Source: a virus
DNA: 55,795 nt
Reading direction: 5' to 3' (one strand)
Virus record (IMG/VR): IMGVR_UViG_3300007640_000041
Location: 1-55,795 of that record
A program made the position numbers and the translations under genes. This document shows positions 24,626-33,945 of the stretch, in pieces (positions within the stretch are counted from its first letter, which is position 1; the number at the start of each line of letters is the position of its first letter). The notes under the pieces were generated by a model. That model had not been told where the DNA came from. It searched no databases and was given only the letters and a program-made list of their open reading frames with translations.

Positions 24626-24654
24626 GGGAGGGGAGAATGGCTCCTCTCCCTTTT
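24626..24654 (+). terminator. strong terminator after the major capsid gene
   Basis: Stem GGGAGGGGAG/CTCCTCTCCC (24626-24635 with 24641-24650, one G-U pair), 5-base loop, then TTTT. No new promoter was found before the next gene, so readthrough would lower its level relative to the capsid gene. Confidence 0.85.
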
Positions 24655-24685
24655 ACTTTCTTTACGGTAATTAAATTCTATTCAA

Positions 24686-25534
24686 ATGAGCACTACTACA
24701 AAGCGGACTCCAGGTCGTCCCAAAAAATCACCTGCAACACAAGCTGCTGAGTCGGTTCCTTTTTCAACTCCGACCCCAAAAGAGCCAGTACAGTCTGTAA
24801 AGTACAGAGAGCCTGCAGCTAAAAACTACGGAGCTGTTTTTGAGGCAATCAAGGGGGGCATTGTCTTTATGCTTCCTCAGTCTGGAATTACTGTTTTTGA
24901 CGAACAAAGCAACAGAGTCAGAGAAATTCGCTACTGCGAAAACATGTCTTCAATTTTCGTTGACGAACAAGGTGACCACGCTAGACGAGGAAGCATTGTT
25001 TTTAGAGACAAAAACCTGCTTGTTCCGCCAGATAAACCACAGCTTATTGATTACTTGAGAGCACACCCAGGAAACAAAGACAACGGGGGATCTAGCTTCT
25101 TTGAGCACAGGCCGTCAGAGAAAAAAGAAAAGTCTCTTAATAACGAGTTTCAAGTCGTTGACGCTGTAGCTGCTGTAAGAGACAAGAGCATCTCTGAGCT
25201 TCTTCCTGTAGCTATGATGTACGGCATTAGCACCGATCAAAAGCCATCAGACATTCGTTACGACCTTTTGGCTCACGCTAAAAAGAATCCGTCGCAGTTT
25301 ATGTCTTCTTTTGACAACCCAATGGTTAAGGCTAGAGCAATCATAAAGCAGGCTACTGATTTTCAGATACTGAACTCTAGACCTGAAGGATACTATTGGT
25401 TCGACACGAACGGACTTATCGTTGCTTGTCCAGTTGGGCAGGACCCACTAGATGTAATGACTAGGTTTTGCCTTACGGAAAGAGGGGCGCCTGTCCTTAT
25501 GGAGGTGGAAGACCGATTAGCCAAGCTGGATTAA
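24686..25534 (+). CDS. hypothetical head-associated protein (282 aa)
   Basis: The N-terminus carries an AT-hook-like GRPKK (MSTTTKRTPGRPKKSP). A middle segment has VFEAIKGGIVFMLPQSGI; the C-terminus has YYWFDTNGLIVACPVG and DVMTRFCLTERGAPVLMEVE. It is between the capsid gene and the connector genes and is closed by a UUCG terminator. Its sequence looks like one of the head-proximal proteins found at this position in Bacteroidetes podoviruses. Function is unknown; a head-completion or DNA-binding role is an inference. Confidence 0.65.
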   Translation: MSTTTKRTPGRPKKSPATQAAESVPFSTPTPKEPVQSVKYREPAAKNYGAVFEAIKGGIVFMLPQSGITVFDEQSNRVREIRYCENMSSIFVDEQGDHARRGSIVFRDKNLLVPPDKPQLIDYLRAHPGNKDNGGSSFFEHRPSEKKEKSLNNEFQVVDAVAAVRDKSISELLPVAMMYGISTDQKPSDIRYDLLAHAKKNPSQFMSSFDNPMVKARAIIKQATDFQILNSRPEGYYWFDTNGLIVACPVGQDPLDVMTRFCLTERGAPVLMEVEDRLAKLD

Positions 25535-25537
25535 TAG

Positions 25538-25566
25538 AGAGGCCCTTCGGGGCCTCTTTTCTTTTT
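25538..25566 (+). terminator. terminator with UUCG tetraloop
   Basis: Stem AGAGGCC/GGCCTCT (25538-25544 with 25551-25557) extended by a C-G pair and closed by TTCG, followed by TTTTCTTTTT. It lies immediately before the next promoter. Confidence 0.9.
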
Positions 25567-25567
25567 G

Positions 25568-25575
25568 TATATTTG
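25568..25575 (+). promoter_or_regulatory. TATATTTG promoter 4 bases before ATG (leaderless)
   Basis: TATATTTG is followed by CTGT and then ATG at 25580. A TTG start at 25565 proposed by frame length overlaps the promoter and terminator tail, so it is rejected. The mRNA should begin at the A of ATG. Confidence 0.65.
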
Positions 25576-25579
25576 CTGT

Positions 25580-26320
25580 ATGGCAGATGTAAAACACGTA
25601 TACAAAACCGTAAGAGACCTCGTGAACAAGGAGGAGCGTGGGTTTATTACGCCTGCGATGTTCAACGATTTCGCTCATGCGGCTCAACTTGCTGTTTTTA
25701 ATCGTATTATAAACGATATATCTGCAGCTACAAGGGCCTCTAAGGGTGGTATGGACCCAGGCAGAAACCTCTCTATGCGAAAGGCCTTGCTTGAGGATCT
25801 TAGCAACTTTTCAGAAAAGCAGACAGTAACGCTCTCTTCTGGTGTTGGGCAGCGTCCTTCGGACATGTACAAGCTTATTTCGATCACAACTAAGGGCTTG
25901 ATGTCTGGTTTTAGACCTAGAAACAAGCAAGTAGAGGTTGTCTACGACGAAGAGAAGATCGACAGAATACTTCGCAGCACTCTTAGCGCACCTACCGACG
26001 ACTTCCCAGTGGCACTTTTGTCCGACACGATAGAGGTTTTCCCAGAAAACATTAGATCTATAGTTGTGAGGTACTACAGACTACCGAAGGGAAAGACTAC
26101 CGCTAACGGAGATGCTTCTAATGTGCCTTTCATTGAAGTGACGGATTACAGCGGAGTAGAGGTTTTTACTGCCAACTGCTCAGACTTTGAGCTTCCAGAC
26201 CATTATGCAATGGATCTAATCATAGAAATTGCGAGGATGGTTGGGGTAAACCTTAAAGAGCAGGAGGTTATGGCCTACTCTCAGCCAATTCCGCCAAACG
26301 CAATCTCACCAAAGAAGTAA
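25580..26320 (+). CDS. head-tail connector / ring protein (246 aa)
   Basis: Starts MADVKHVYKTVRDLVNKEER. The helical N-terminal half (FNDFAHAAQLAVFNRIINDI) and a late segment (FELPDHYAMDLIIEIARMVG then VNLKEQEVM) resemble ring/adaptor proteins of crAss-like and related podoviruses, which extend the portal. It is made from its own apparently leaderless promoter. The next gene lies three bases after its stop and is probably the second ring protein. Assignment is by sequence style and order. Confidence 0.6.
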   Translation: MADVKHVYKTVRDLVNKEERGFITPAMFNDFAHAAQLAVFNRIINDISAATRASKGGMDPGRNLSMRKALLEDLSNFSEKQTVTLSSGVGQRPSDMYKLISITTKGLMSGFRPRNKQVEVVYDEEKIDRILRSTLSAPTDDFPVALLSDTIEVFPENIRSIVVRYYRLPKGKTTANGDASNVPFIEVTDYSGVEVFTANCSDFELPDHYAMDLIIEIARMVGVNLKEQEVMAYSQPIPPNAISPKK

Positions 26321-26323
26321 TAG

Positions 26324-27151
26324 ATGGCAAGGAACAGAGTAAGAATATCAGACGTCATAGACGACTTCATAATAACGCAGGGCGATGACGATTTTGTGAG
26401 TGGTGCATCTGACTCCGCTCTTCGTGCATTTGCCCTTCGTGGGCTTAGAGAGATGGGGTTTGACATGCTTAAAAGAGTGCGATCTGTTAAGAGGACGATA
26501 GACAAAACGAACAACACCGTCCCTCTTCCTGACGACTTTGTCGATGTAATTAAGATTGGGGTTGTTGGCACAGATGGTCTTGTGTATGTGTTCGCTGAGA
26601 ACAAGAACATAAACATCTCTCAGAAATACGTCTCTGAGGCTAGCATCGTGGGACCAGATGACGCTGAATACCTGGGGCAAAGAACCGACTCAAAAACTAG
26701 CACTGGAGGAGCCTCTGAGTTCATTCAAGACCCAGTGGACGATGGGTTTGACTCTTACATCTTTAGAAACTTTCTTTACGGAAACTACGAAGGAGGATTG
26801 TACGGGATCGGAGGCGGTCACCACTCTGGGGAGTACAGGATAAATTACGACCAGAACAGAATTGAGGTGGATACTTCTATTGGCACTGACGAGGTTGTCA
26901 TTGAGTACATCGCTGACGAGGCCAGATCTGAGAATCCTACCGTGCATGTATATGCAGAAGAGGCCTTGCGCCAATACATCTACTACAAGCTTGTAGAGAG
27001 AAAGGCTTCTGTCCCTGCTCAGGAAAAGGCTAGAGCAAGAGCCGAATATTTTAACGAGTTGAGAAGGGCTAATTCTAGACTCTCTAACTTCACTAAACAG
27101 GAGGCTCTGAACGTTATTAGAAGAAACTTCAGACAGACTCCTAAGTTATGA
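26324..27151 (+). CDS. tail connector / tail tube A-like protein (275 aa)
   Basis: Starts MARNRVRISDVIDDFIITQG and has a helical head with a central beta-rich region (PLPDDFVDVIKIGVVGTDG) and a C-terminal helical part (AEEALRQYIYYKLVERKASV). This pattern of an N-terminal helical bundle, a PLP-DD-F-v-x-v-v-k strand and a late helix is typical of P22 gp4/T7 gp11-like connectors. Stop overlaps the next gene by 4 bases (ATGA), supporting co-assembly with the 1583-residue protein. Function is inferred. Confidence 0.6.
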   Translation: MARNRVRISDVIDDFIITQGDDDFVSGASDSALRAFALRGLREMGFDMLKRVRSVKRTIDKTNNTVPLPDDFVDVIKIGVVGTDGLVYVFAENKNINISQKYVSEASIVGPDDAEYLGQRTDSKTSTGGASEFIQDPVDDGFDSYIFRNFLYGNYEGGLYGIGGGHHSGEYRINYDQNRIEVDTSIGTDEVVIEYIADEARSENPTVHVYAEEALRQYIYYKLVERKASVPAQEKARARAEYFNELRRANSRLSNFTKQEALNVIRRNFRQTPKL

Positions 27152-30100
27152 TAGATAAGCTAGTACCAAGGGAATTTAAGTCTGATCAAGATGAAAGGCT
27201 GACTCCACCTACCGCGTTCATAGATGCACTAAACATTACCGTTGATACAGACAATGACGGGAATTCTGGTGTTGTAAAGAACGTAAAAGGAACTTCAGTA
27301 GTAACTGACGCAACAGGTATAGACTACAGCGGAGAAACAATCGAGGTTATTGGGACTTGTAGGGATAACGAGAGAGGGAGAACCTACATATTTGTTTATT
27401 GCGGGACTTCAAGTAAAAACGCAATACTTCAGTACGAAGATGAGCGCAACGAACTTACCACTGTTCTTTCTGATTCTACGCTGACCTTCTCTTCAAACTC
27501 ATGGGTTTCTTCGTCAGTTGTAAATGGTAATTTTAGGTCAGACGGAACAAGAAGCATTCTTTATTTTACCGACGACATAAACGAGCCTAGAAAGATCGAT
27601 ATTGACGCAAAGGATGAGTTTGTTAACGATGGACTGAGTGCTTCGCAAAGAATAAGTAAGCTTTCGGTCATGAAGTCTTTGGGGGTTAGGCCTCCAACCG
27701 CAAAGTTTTATTACGATCCAGATATAGGGTATTCAAATTTTCGAAAGGGATCTTTTCAGTTTGCCCTACAATACATATACAAAGACGGTGAGGTCTCTTC
27801 TATTAGCCCGTACTCTAAATATGTATACCTCAAAGAAAGGCATGATTCATCTTTGCCGACTTCGAAGTACCCAAATGTGTGCTCTATAACTCTTCCTTAC
27901 TTCACCATAGACAAGGACTTGCTTAAAATAAGACTTCTTTTTAGAGAGAACAATGGGGCCGAGGTTAGTCCATTTAGAATCATTGAAGAATTCAACCCAA
28001 GATCCTCTATATCTAGGAATGTAGGTGATGTAGCTAACTTTTCTGTATTTGAAGCCTACTCTAATGTATATCGCTTCATAAACGACGGATATGCTGGGAT
28101 TGTTCCATCCACTCAGGAGGACAACCCTTTTTCCGCAGTGCCTAGGAGGGCAAAAAATCAATCTGTATCTGGGAGTCGCCTTATTTATGGAAACTACGTG
28201 GAGGGATTCCCAAACCTTGGAGACCCAGACGGTATTGATGGTTTTAGCGGAGAAAAACCAAATGTTGCTATTAGTGTAACATATTCTGACGAGCCAACTG
28301 GAAATGAGACCCTGTATTATGGTCCTTTGTATTACGATGGAACTAGCTCCTCGCAAGCAACAACCACAAGTGGATCTGGTCCGACCCTAATCACACCGTG
28401 GGTAACTATTACAAGCGGAACAAACACTGTCACACCAGACGTTAACGATGGCCCTAACATATACATTGCTGACGGTCTTACCTCGTCTTATGATGCTCCA
28501 AATACATTCTCGTTTAATTTCGAAATTCCAGTTACGTCTTCATTTCATTTGTTCGATGTAGGCACCTCTGGCAACAAGTTTGTGTCTGTGACTGCAAACG
28601 GTGATACGATAGATATAGACTCCCTTTCGGAAGTAATAATAGATCAGGCCAGCTTTTTCGCAGAGAAGACTATTGACGACACAGAAACCATTACACAAAT
28701 TGTTTCAGATTTAAATTTTCAGCTTGAAAGCCAGAGCTTTCAGCGTGATTTTATAGATGTACCAGTTACCGTTGGGACGACTGATTACGAGATAACTGGA
28801 GTGTATACAGTTCTTCCAAAGCTTTTTGTTATAGACAGCGACGTCTTGTCGTTTAGATTCGTCATAAAAAGCGTATCAGTAACTACTGTAAAGGAAATTA
28901 CAGGAAGCGGACCTCTCGATTTTGAGGTTCATCCAATTACAAGTCAAACCTCTGGTCTTGGTCTGGTTGGACTTTATCTGGGATCTTGGGGGGTTTCGAC
29001 TACATCTGTAGGCAACTGGCCTCACGAAAACAGATCGTTTACTGTTGAATCTATTGCCGTTTCTTCGAGCTTTACTGGCGGATCTAATCACTCGTTTGCG
29101 TTTGCATACATAGATAAATATGGGAGGTACGGTTCTGCGCAAGAGGTTGGGTCTGTGTATGTACATCCAGTAGGATCACCAGAAAGAGTTGTTTCATCAA
29201 GCTTAAAAAACGGAAGAGCTTCAATAACCCTGTCTCCAAATCACAATCCTCCAGATTGGGCGAGTAGATACGCCGTCTTGTATGCGGGTCCAGATGACAT
29301 TGACGATTTGCATGATATATACGTAGACGATGCTACAAAGGTTGTACAAGAGACAAAATTTTTTGGCGGGAAAAAACCAACCTCAGTCTTTCTTGACATA
29401 TCATCTTACGTATCAAATCTAAGAGAAGACGGCATTGAGTTTAGTTCTGTATATTCTCGCCAAGATGGTGATGTGTTTAGAGTTATCTCTAGAAGGACCC
29501 ACACCATAAACGGCTCCTATACTGCTGGACCTGGAACAGGCCCAACCAACCTTCATTCCCTCTCTACGACAACAGAATATTTTAAGGATTTCACAGGTGA
29601 CTCTGCACTTGGAAACGACGGTGAGACTGTTGATCTTCCAATTATCTCTGTTTTAGAGATATCAGAGAACACTTCTAAAGAGGACTATCCATTTGCGCTA
29701 CCTATTTCGGGTGTAGTTAAAGGTGGTGTTTTTTTAGAGTTAGACGTAGACCCTAGCAATACTGTTTGGGGGTCTAGTTCTATTACCACGATTAGGGAGC
29801 ACATTCTTCAGGGTTCCGATCCATACCCAACGTTTGCGGACCAAATTACCGACAACAACGGATATGACGCAGACAATTCATACACTAACCCTCGCGTTGA
29901 TCATAACACGGTTTGGAAGGAGTTTTTTACTGACGGTGACTACACCCAAAACCACAGAAAGCCGCTACATAGAGACTCTGATTGGGATAAGGGAATTAGA
30001 GGTCAGATTATAAGTCCCAAAAAAAGAACTGCTGCTCGTGTGTATCATGAGATAGGCGTGTTTGAAACGATGACCGACAGGAGCGGATCTGGAAGTCCTC

Positions 30101-31899
30101 ATGGAACTCCTGTAACCCTGTTTGACGGTTACTCATGGATAAGAAGAATCCACTCTAATGACCCATTTGGCTCAAGAGAGCAAGTTGGCATTACTCCATA
30201 TATGGCCGACCCAGGTTGGGCAGAAACCGATTATTATGACGCTGGAGTCGGTTATTTAGACCAGACAAGGGTTGATGAAATAAATCTTTATGAGGGAGGG
30301 AGAGTCAGGCCAGTGGCAGACGAAGACAATCCAATATGCGAAAGCTTTTACACTTTTGCTGGGTCTTCTGAAAAAATAAGAAACATAGGCAGGCTCAACG
30401 TCGTGTCCGCCGAGGGTGAAAGAAGGCGTCCGTCTTCATTAATACACTCTCAGCCATACGGTTCAGAAACCCTATATAATTCTTTGCAAGAGTTTTTCTC
30501 TGTAGACTTTAAGGATCTAGACATTAACAACGGAGCAATAAATGCTATCTCTCCAGCGGATCAATACCTAATGGTTTTTCAGAACTCCAAGGTGTCAAGA
30601 GTTCCTGTGAATCGTAACATATTTCAAACCGCTGCTGGCCAAACGTCGCTCTCCTTGACAAATCAAGTCCTGGGCGCAGAGCAATCATTTAGCGGTGACT
30701 ATGGTGTATCTACAAACGGGTCTGCCGTCATAAATGTAGACGGGGTTGTATATTTTATAGATAAAAGCAGAAGATCCATTATAAAAATTTCGCAATCTGG
30801 GTTTGCTCCAATAAACACTATAGACATAAGCGAAAAAATAGAGAAAACGTTTAAGGACTCAGAAGCCAGCAACAAGAACTATGCTCTTGGATTCGACAGG
30901 GAGGCGAACTATGTGTATTTTACATTCCAAGCTGATTCCCCGTTTACTGGCGAGACCTATGGATATGATCACATAAAAAGTGCCTGGACGTCAAGATATA
31001 GCATGATACCTAACTCATATGCAAGATGTGAAAACGACTTGCTTTCATTTAAATACACGGATAGCGGAATATGTCACAGACATAACAACGATTCTCAAAG
31101 ATGTAATTTCTACGGAACTAATGAAAAATCTCATGTTACGGTTGTTTCCACAGCAAAAAATCCGTCGTCAATAAAGGTTTATAACGCATTAGGGGTTGAG
31201 TGTAACGCTCATAAAACCGTAGACGCAAGACCAAATGTTACAATCAGCAACTCTGTGGACCAAAGCGTGACTCTTTCCTGGAATAAGTTTTCTGAAAAAG
31301 AAGGCAGGATTTACGCAGAAATACCATCTGATGGGAGTAACCTTCAGCAAGCTCAGAAGACGGCTGACCTTACTGTAACGACAACTACGTGGAATGGACA
31401 CATTGTTCCGCTAGGAGTCGTAGACAGCCTTGATTCTAATAGATTTAATCTTAAATCTAAGGTTGATGCTCCAGTTCCTAAAAATCTAAACACATCCCTG
31501 GTTTGGTTTAATGGATCTGTGTGGGTTAGCATACTCAGTCCGCACATATTTGGAACGTCGGCAGACGTCACAGACGGATTTATAAACGGATCAAATATTA
31601 CGGGATCTGGGGTGGCCAACGGCAAGACGTACATTGAATCTAGCGGATTCTTTGGTACGTACGACTCATATATCCCAGCTAACGGAACCCCAGTTGGGTC
31701 TATGCTTGGTTATATTGTGACGGACCCTGATGATGTGTCTGACACAACTTATTCTGGAACTGAAATAAACCAACCCTACGGAGGTAAAAAAGTAAGAGAC
31801 TACTACGCAAACATTACTGTTGAGTCAAGAGCAAATGGTCAGCCCTTTGAATTGTATGCGGTCACTGTTGATGTGGACGAGTCTAAAATACATATGTAA
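27148..31899 (+). CDS. large tail tubular/stabilisation protein (1583 aa)
   Basis: Starts MIDKLVPREFKSDQDERLTP, followed by FIDALNITVDTDNDGNSG, the opening found in podovirus tail hub or tube-B-like proteins, then beta-rich segments (DNERGRTYIFVYCGTSSK; YFTDDINEPRKIDI; MVFQNSKVSRVPVNR; NGSAVINVDGVVYFIDKS), as in T7 gp12/P22 gp10 propeller-type tail tubes. Later domains (about 1390-1583) are beta-rich too. No enzyme motif is visible. It probably forms the tail nozzle below the connector. It is longer than the usual family size, with extra fibronectin-like or receptor domains. Confidence 0.65.
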   Translation: MIDKLVPREFKSDQDERLTPPTAFIDALNITVDTDNDGNSGVVKNVKGTSVVTDATGIDYSGETIEVIGTCRDNERGRTYIFVYCGTSSKNAILQYEDERNELTTVLSDSTLTFSSNSWVSSSVVNGNFRSDGTRSILYFTDDINEPRKIDIDAKDEFVNDGLSASQRISKLSVMKSLGVRPPTAKFYYDPDIGYSNFRKGSFQFALQYIYKDGEVSSISPYSKYVYLKERHDSSLPTSKYPNVCSITLPYFTIDKDLLKIRLLFRENNGAEVSPFRIIEEFNPRSSISRNVGDVANFSVFEAYSNVYRFINDGYAGIVPSTQEDNPFSAVPRRAKNQSVSGSRLIYGNYVEGFPNLGDPDGIDGFSGEKPNVAISVTYSDEPTGNETLYYGPLYYDGTSSSQATTTSGSGPTLITPWVTITSGTNTVTPDVNDGPNIYIADGLTSSYDAPNTFSFNFEIPVTSSFHLFDVGTSGNKFVSVTANGDTIDIDSLSEVIIDQASFFAEKTIDDTETITQIVSDLNFQLESQSFQRDFIDVPVTVGTTDYEITGVYTVLPKLFVIDSDVLSFRFVIKSVSVTTVKEITGSGPLDFEVHPITSQTSGLGLVGLYLGSWGVSTTSVGNWPHENRSFTVESIAVSSSFTGGSNHSFAFAYIDKYGRYGSAQEVGSVYVHPVGSPERVVSSSLKNGRASITLSPNHNPPDWASRYAVLYAGPDDIDDLHDIYVDDATKVVQETKFFGGKKPTSVFLDISSYVSNLREDGIEFSSVYSRQDGDVFRVISRRTHTINGSYTAGPGTGPTNLHSLSTTTEYFKDFTGDSALGNDGETVDLPIISVLEISENTSKEDYPFALPISGVVKGGVFLELDVDPSNTVWGSSSITTIREHILQGSDPYPTFADQITDNNGYDADNSYTNPRVDHNTVWKEFFTDGDYTQNHRKPLHRDSDWDKGIRGQIISPKKRTAARVYHEIGVFETMTDRSGSGSPHGTPVTLFDGYSWIRRIHSNDPFGSREQVGITPYMADPGWAETDYYDAGVGYLDQTRVDEINLYEGGRVRPVADEDNPICESFYTFAGSSEKIRNIGRLNVVSAEGERRRPSSLIHSQPYGSETLYNSLQEFFSVDFKDLDINNGAINAISPADQYLMVFQNSKVSRVPVNRNIFQTAAGQTSLSLTNQVLGAEQSFSGDYGVSTNGSAVINVDGVVYFIDKSRRSIIKISQSGFAPINTIDISEKIEKTFKDSEASNKNYALGFDREANYVYFTFQADSPFTGETYGYDHIKSAWTSRYSMIPNSYARCENDLLSFKYTDSGICHRHNNDSQRCNFYGTNEKSHVTVVSTAKNPSSIKVYNALGVECNAHKTVDARPNVTISNSVDQSVTLSWNKFSEKEGRIYAEIPSDGSNLQQAQKTADLTVTTTTWNGHIVPLGVVDSLDSNRFNLKSKVDAPVPKNLNTSLVWFNGSVWVSILSPHIFGTSADVTDGFINGSNITGSGVANGKTYIESSGFFGTYDSYIPANGTPVGSMLGYIVTDPDDVSDTTYSGTEINQPYGGKKVRDYYANITVESRANGQPFELYAVTVDVDESKIHM

Positions 31900-31910
31900 C
31901 AACGAATTAG

Positions 31911-31918
31911 TATATTTG
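31911..31918 (+). promoter_or_regulatory. TATATTTG promoter 4 bases before ATG (leaderless)
   Basis: TATATTTG-CAAT-ATG: four bases between the -7 element and the start codon at 31923. It starts the ejection-protein unit. Confidence 0.65.
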
Positions 31919-31922
31919 CAAT

Positions 31923-32855
31923 ATGATAGATCCAGTATCAATAGGGCTTATGGGGGTAGATCTCGTTTCTAGCGGGATAAACTACTTTCGTGGCAAGCAG
32001 GATTTGCGAAGGCTTGAAGGCGACCTCGCCGCTATGGGCGACTCACCTAATTACACTCTTTCTGGAGATTATGACAGAATGGTGAATATGGCTCTCAATG
32101 CCCCTCAGACAGGTTTGTCTATGGCGGAGCGAGCCTATGGTGATCAGGCTGCCGCAGCTGGGGCTTACGGATCTAGAGGTCTCGGTTCTTTGAACGCAGC
32201 CAGCAGAAATCTTGCCGCAACTACAGCCGACCTTGAGGCCCAGAGACTTAATAAAATCCAAGGAGCTATAGGTACTAGGGCTGGGGCTGAGCAACAGGTT
32301 ATGAACGCAAATGTGGGGCAAGACATAAGAGATTACAACGTAGAAAGAAACCGACTCCTTGAAGAAAAAGCGGCAGCGCAAGAAGCTGTAAACGCTGGAA
32401 TTACTGGTGCGCTAAACCTTGGCGGCGGGGCTGTGTCTGGACTCGCTGGAGGACTTATGAACATTGGCGGTGATGGCGGCTTTCTAGGAGGCCTTGGTAC
32501 TGGGCTTGAGGGGTATCTAAACCCAACTCAGATTCCAATTCCAGCTAGCGCAAAAGGAACAAAAACTGCTAAAAATGCATTTGTCAGTGATGGCCCTGAA
32601 AATCACGATAAAAACGAATACCTCATTGCGAGAATGGTGAAAACCGCGTCTGGCGGCATGAAGCTTGAGCCAGTAGCTACGTCTACGGGGGGGGAGCTGC
32701 ATCAAGAAACTAATGACGGTGAGATCTCTGTGCTAAATTCAAATCAAGTATCTTCCGTTCAGGACGGGTATGAGGATTACAAAAGAACTGGAAAGGTTGC
32801 AAGACTTATAGAGGCCGCTAGGAATATCTTTGAACTTCCTCAATTCAAGAAATAA
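31923..32855 (+). CDS. internal virion / ejection-type protein (310 aa)
   Basis: N-terminus (MIDPVSIGLMGVDLVSSGIN) is hydrophobic; residues about 150-200 are glycine/alanine-rich and hydrophobic (ITGALNLGGGAVSGLAGGL), which suits membrane insertion. The middle contains helical, charged sequence. This is the layout of T7 gp14-like or other ejection proteins that form a channel in the envelope during DNA entry. The next genes (352 and 3103 residues) would be the other two parts of the trio. Stop overlaps the next ATG (TAATG). Confidence 0.6.
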   Translation: MIDPVSIGLMGVDLVSSGINYFRGKQDLRRLEGDLAAMGDSPNYTLSGDYDRMVNMALNAPQTGLSMAERAYGDQAAAAGAYGSRGLGSLNAASRNLAATTADLEAQRLNKIQGAIGTRAGAEQQVMNANVGQDIRDYNVERNRLLEEKAAAQEAVNAGITGALNLGGGAVSGLAGGLMNIGGDGGFLGGLGTGLEGYLNPTQIPIPASAKGTKTAKNAFVSDGPENHDKNEYLIARMVKTASGGMKLEPVATSTGGELHQETNDGEISVLNSNQVSSVQDGYEDYKRTGKVARLIEAARNIFELPQFKK

Positions 32856-33913
32856 TGGCTTACGGCACGTCACAAGCAAGGGGAATTATTGGAGATCCTT
32901 CAGCGCAAGCTAGAGGTAGAAGAGCATTCACAGAACAGCAGTCAAGGCAGGCTGAAGAAAATCTCGCAAAAAGAAGGGAAGAGCGTCAAAAGTCCAAAGA
33001 AGAAAAGCCAATGAAGGACGTTCCGCTTAGAAAGTGGAAAGACCATAAGAACGTTCTTAAAGACATGGCTAAAGAGCTGAAGCTTGCTAAGAAGCAATGG
33101 CTTGACATGCCAGAAGGTGATGCAAGAAACGCCGCTATTGATGCATGGAGAGACGGAATGGGGGCGTACCAGGAGACCTCTGCCACGTTGCAACAGCAGA
33201 GAAATGTAGCACAGCAAAACTGGGAAAATGCTGTCGAAGAGATGCAGGGTCTTGAGGGGTCTGATGTATACGGAGGCGAGGTTGGTGGTATGTTTAATAA
33301 GAAGTACAGCACTGCGGCTGAGGAGTACAGAAGACTTAGGAACGGCGGAAATATTGAGCTTGGAGAGTGGAACATTGGAGACCCGCCAGTGTTTAAAACG
33401 CGTGCGCAAAAGATTAATGCAGCCGACCAGCCAGTAGACGCGGAAGGCAACGTTCTTTTGGATGCAAACGGAAAGCCTGTCCAGCAGTATGAACTCGAAG
33501 GATTCGGTGATTTTACCGAGGGTACGCTAGATCAGTCTCCGTATTTGCTTGGGACAAGTCAATACAAGTTTGCTGGTAAGAGCTACGCAGACTCCGCTGG
33601 AGTAACCGCCTTTAACATGGGTGACGCAAGATCTAAAGGCGTTCTATCTCAGTCTGAAATACAGGCAGGAATTGGGGCAGACGGATACGAAGCTCTTGAC
33701 AGAGGGCAGACAGAGGAGCTTTCTGGGCCCAACTTCAACGATGCTTTTTATGAGGCGAGAGATCAGATGATGGGGCCTTTTAATGGATTGGACCAGGCTG
33801 GCGGCAATCCTCCAGCAGGGGCCTTGCAAAATGCAATGAACGCAAGGGGCTATGCTCAGGGCGGCAATACTGGTCGGAAGAAGTACGACATCAACGGAAA
33901 CCGAATTGCGTGA
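32855..33913 (+). CDS. second internal virion protein (352 aa)
   Basis: Starts MAYGTSQARGIIGDPSAQAR. It is helical and highly charged in the first 130 residues (NLAKRREERQKSKEEKPMKD), then glycine-rich. The C-terminus ends YAQGGNTGRKKYDINGNRIA, which carries another Y-x-x-G-G motif like those in the 1746 and 2456 genes. By order it is the T7 gp15-like member. Function is inferred from gene order only. Confidence 0.55.
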   Translation: MAYGTSQARGIIGDPSAQARGRRAFTEQQSRQAEENLAKRREERQKSKEEKPMKDVPLRKWKDHKNVLKDMAKELKLAKKQWLDMPEGDARNAAIDAWRDGMGAYQETSATLQQQRNVAQQNWENAVEEMQGLEGSDVYGGEVGGMFNKKYSTAAEEYRRLRNGGNIELGEWNIGDPPVFKTRAQKINAADQPVDAEGNVLLDANGKPVQQYELEGFGDFTEGTLDQSPYLLGTSQYKFAGKSYADSAGVTAFNMGDARSKGVLSQSEIQAGIGADGYEALDRGQTEELSGPNFNDAFYEARDQMMGPFNGLDQAGGNPPAGALQNAMNARGYAQGGNTGRKKYDINGNRIA

Positions 33914-33920
33914 CAATCCT

Positions 33921-33928
33921 TATATTTG
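33921..33928 (+). promoter_or_regulatory. late promoter TATATTTG with a small hairpin
   Basis: TATATTTGCG, 17 bases before the ATG at 33946. ATTTGCG and CGCAAAT (33922-33928 and 33938-33944, approx.) form an inverted repeat around the expected transcription start. Confidence 0.6.
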
Positions 33929-33945
33929 CGTAAATAAGCGCAAAT

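Noticed and set aside
25565-25579. TTG start of the ring-protein gene
   Set aside because: Falls in the T-run of the terminator and the TATATTTG promoter; ATG 25580 is preferred. The same logic rejects TTG 4631 and TTG 1440.
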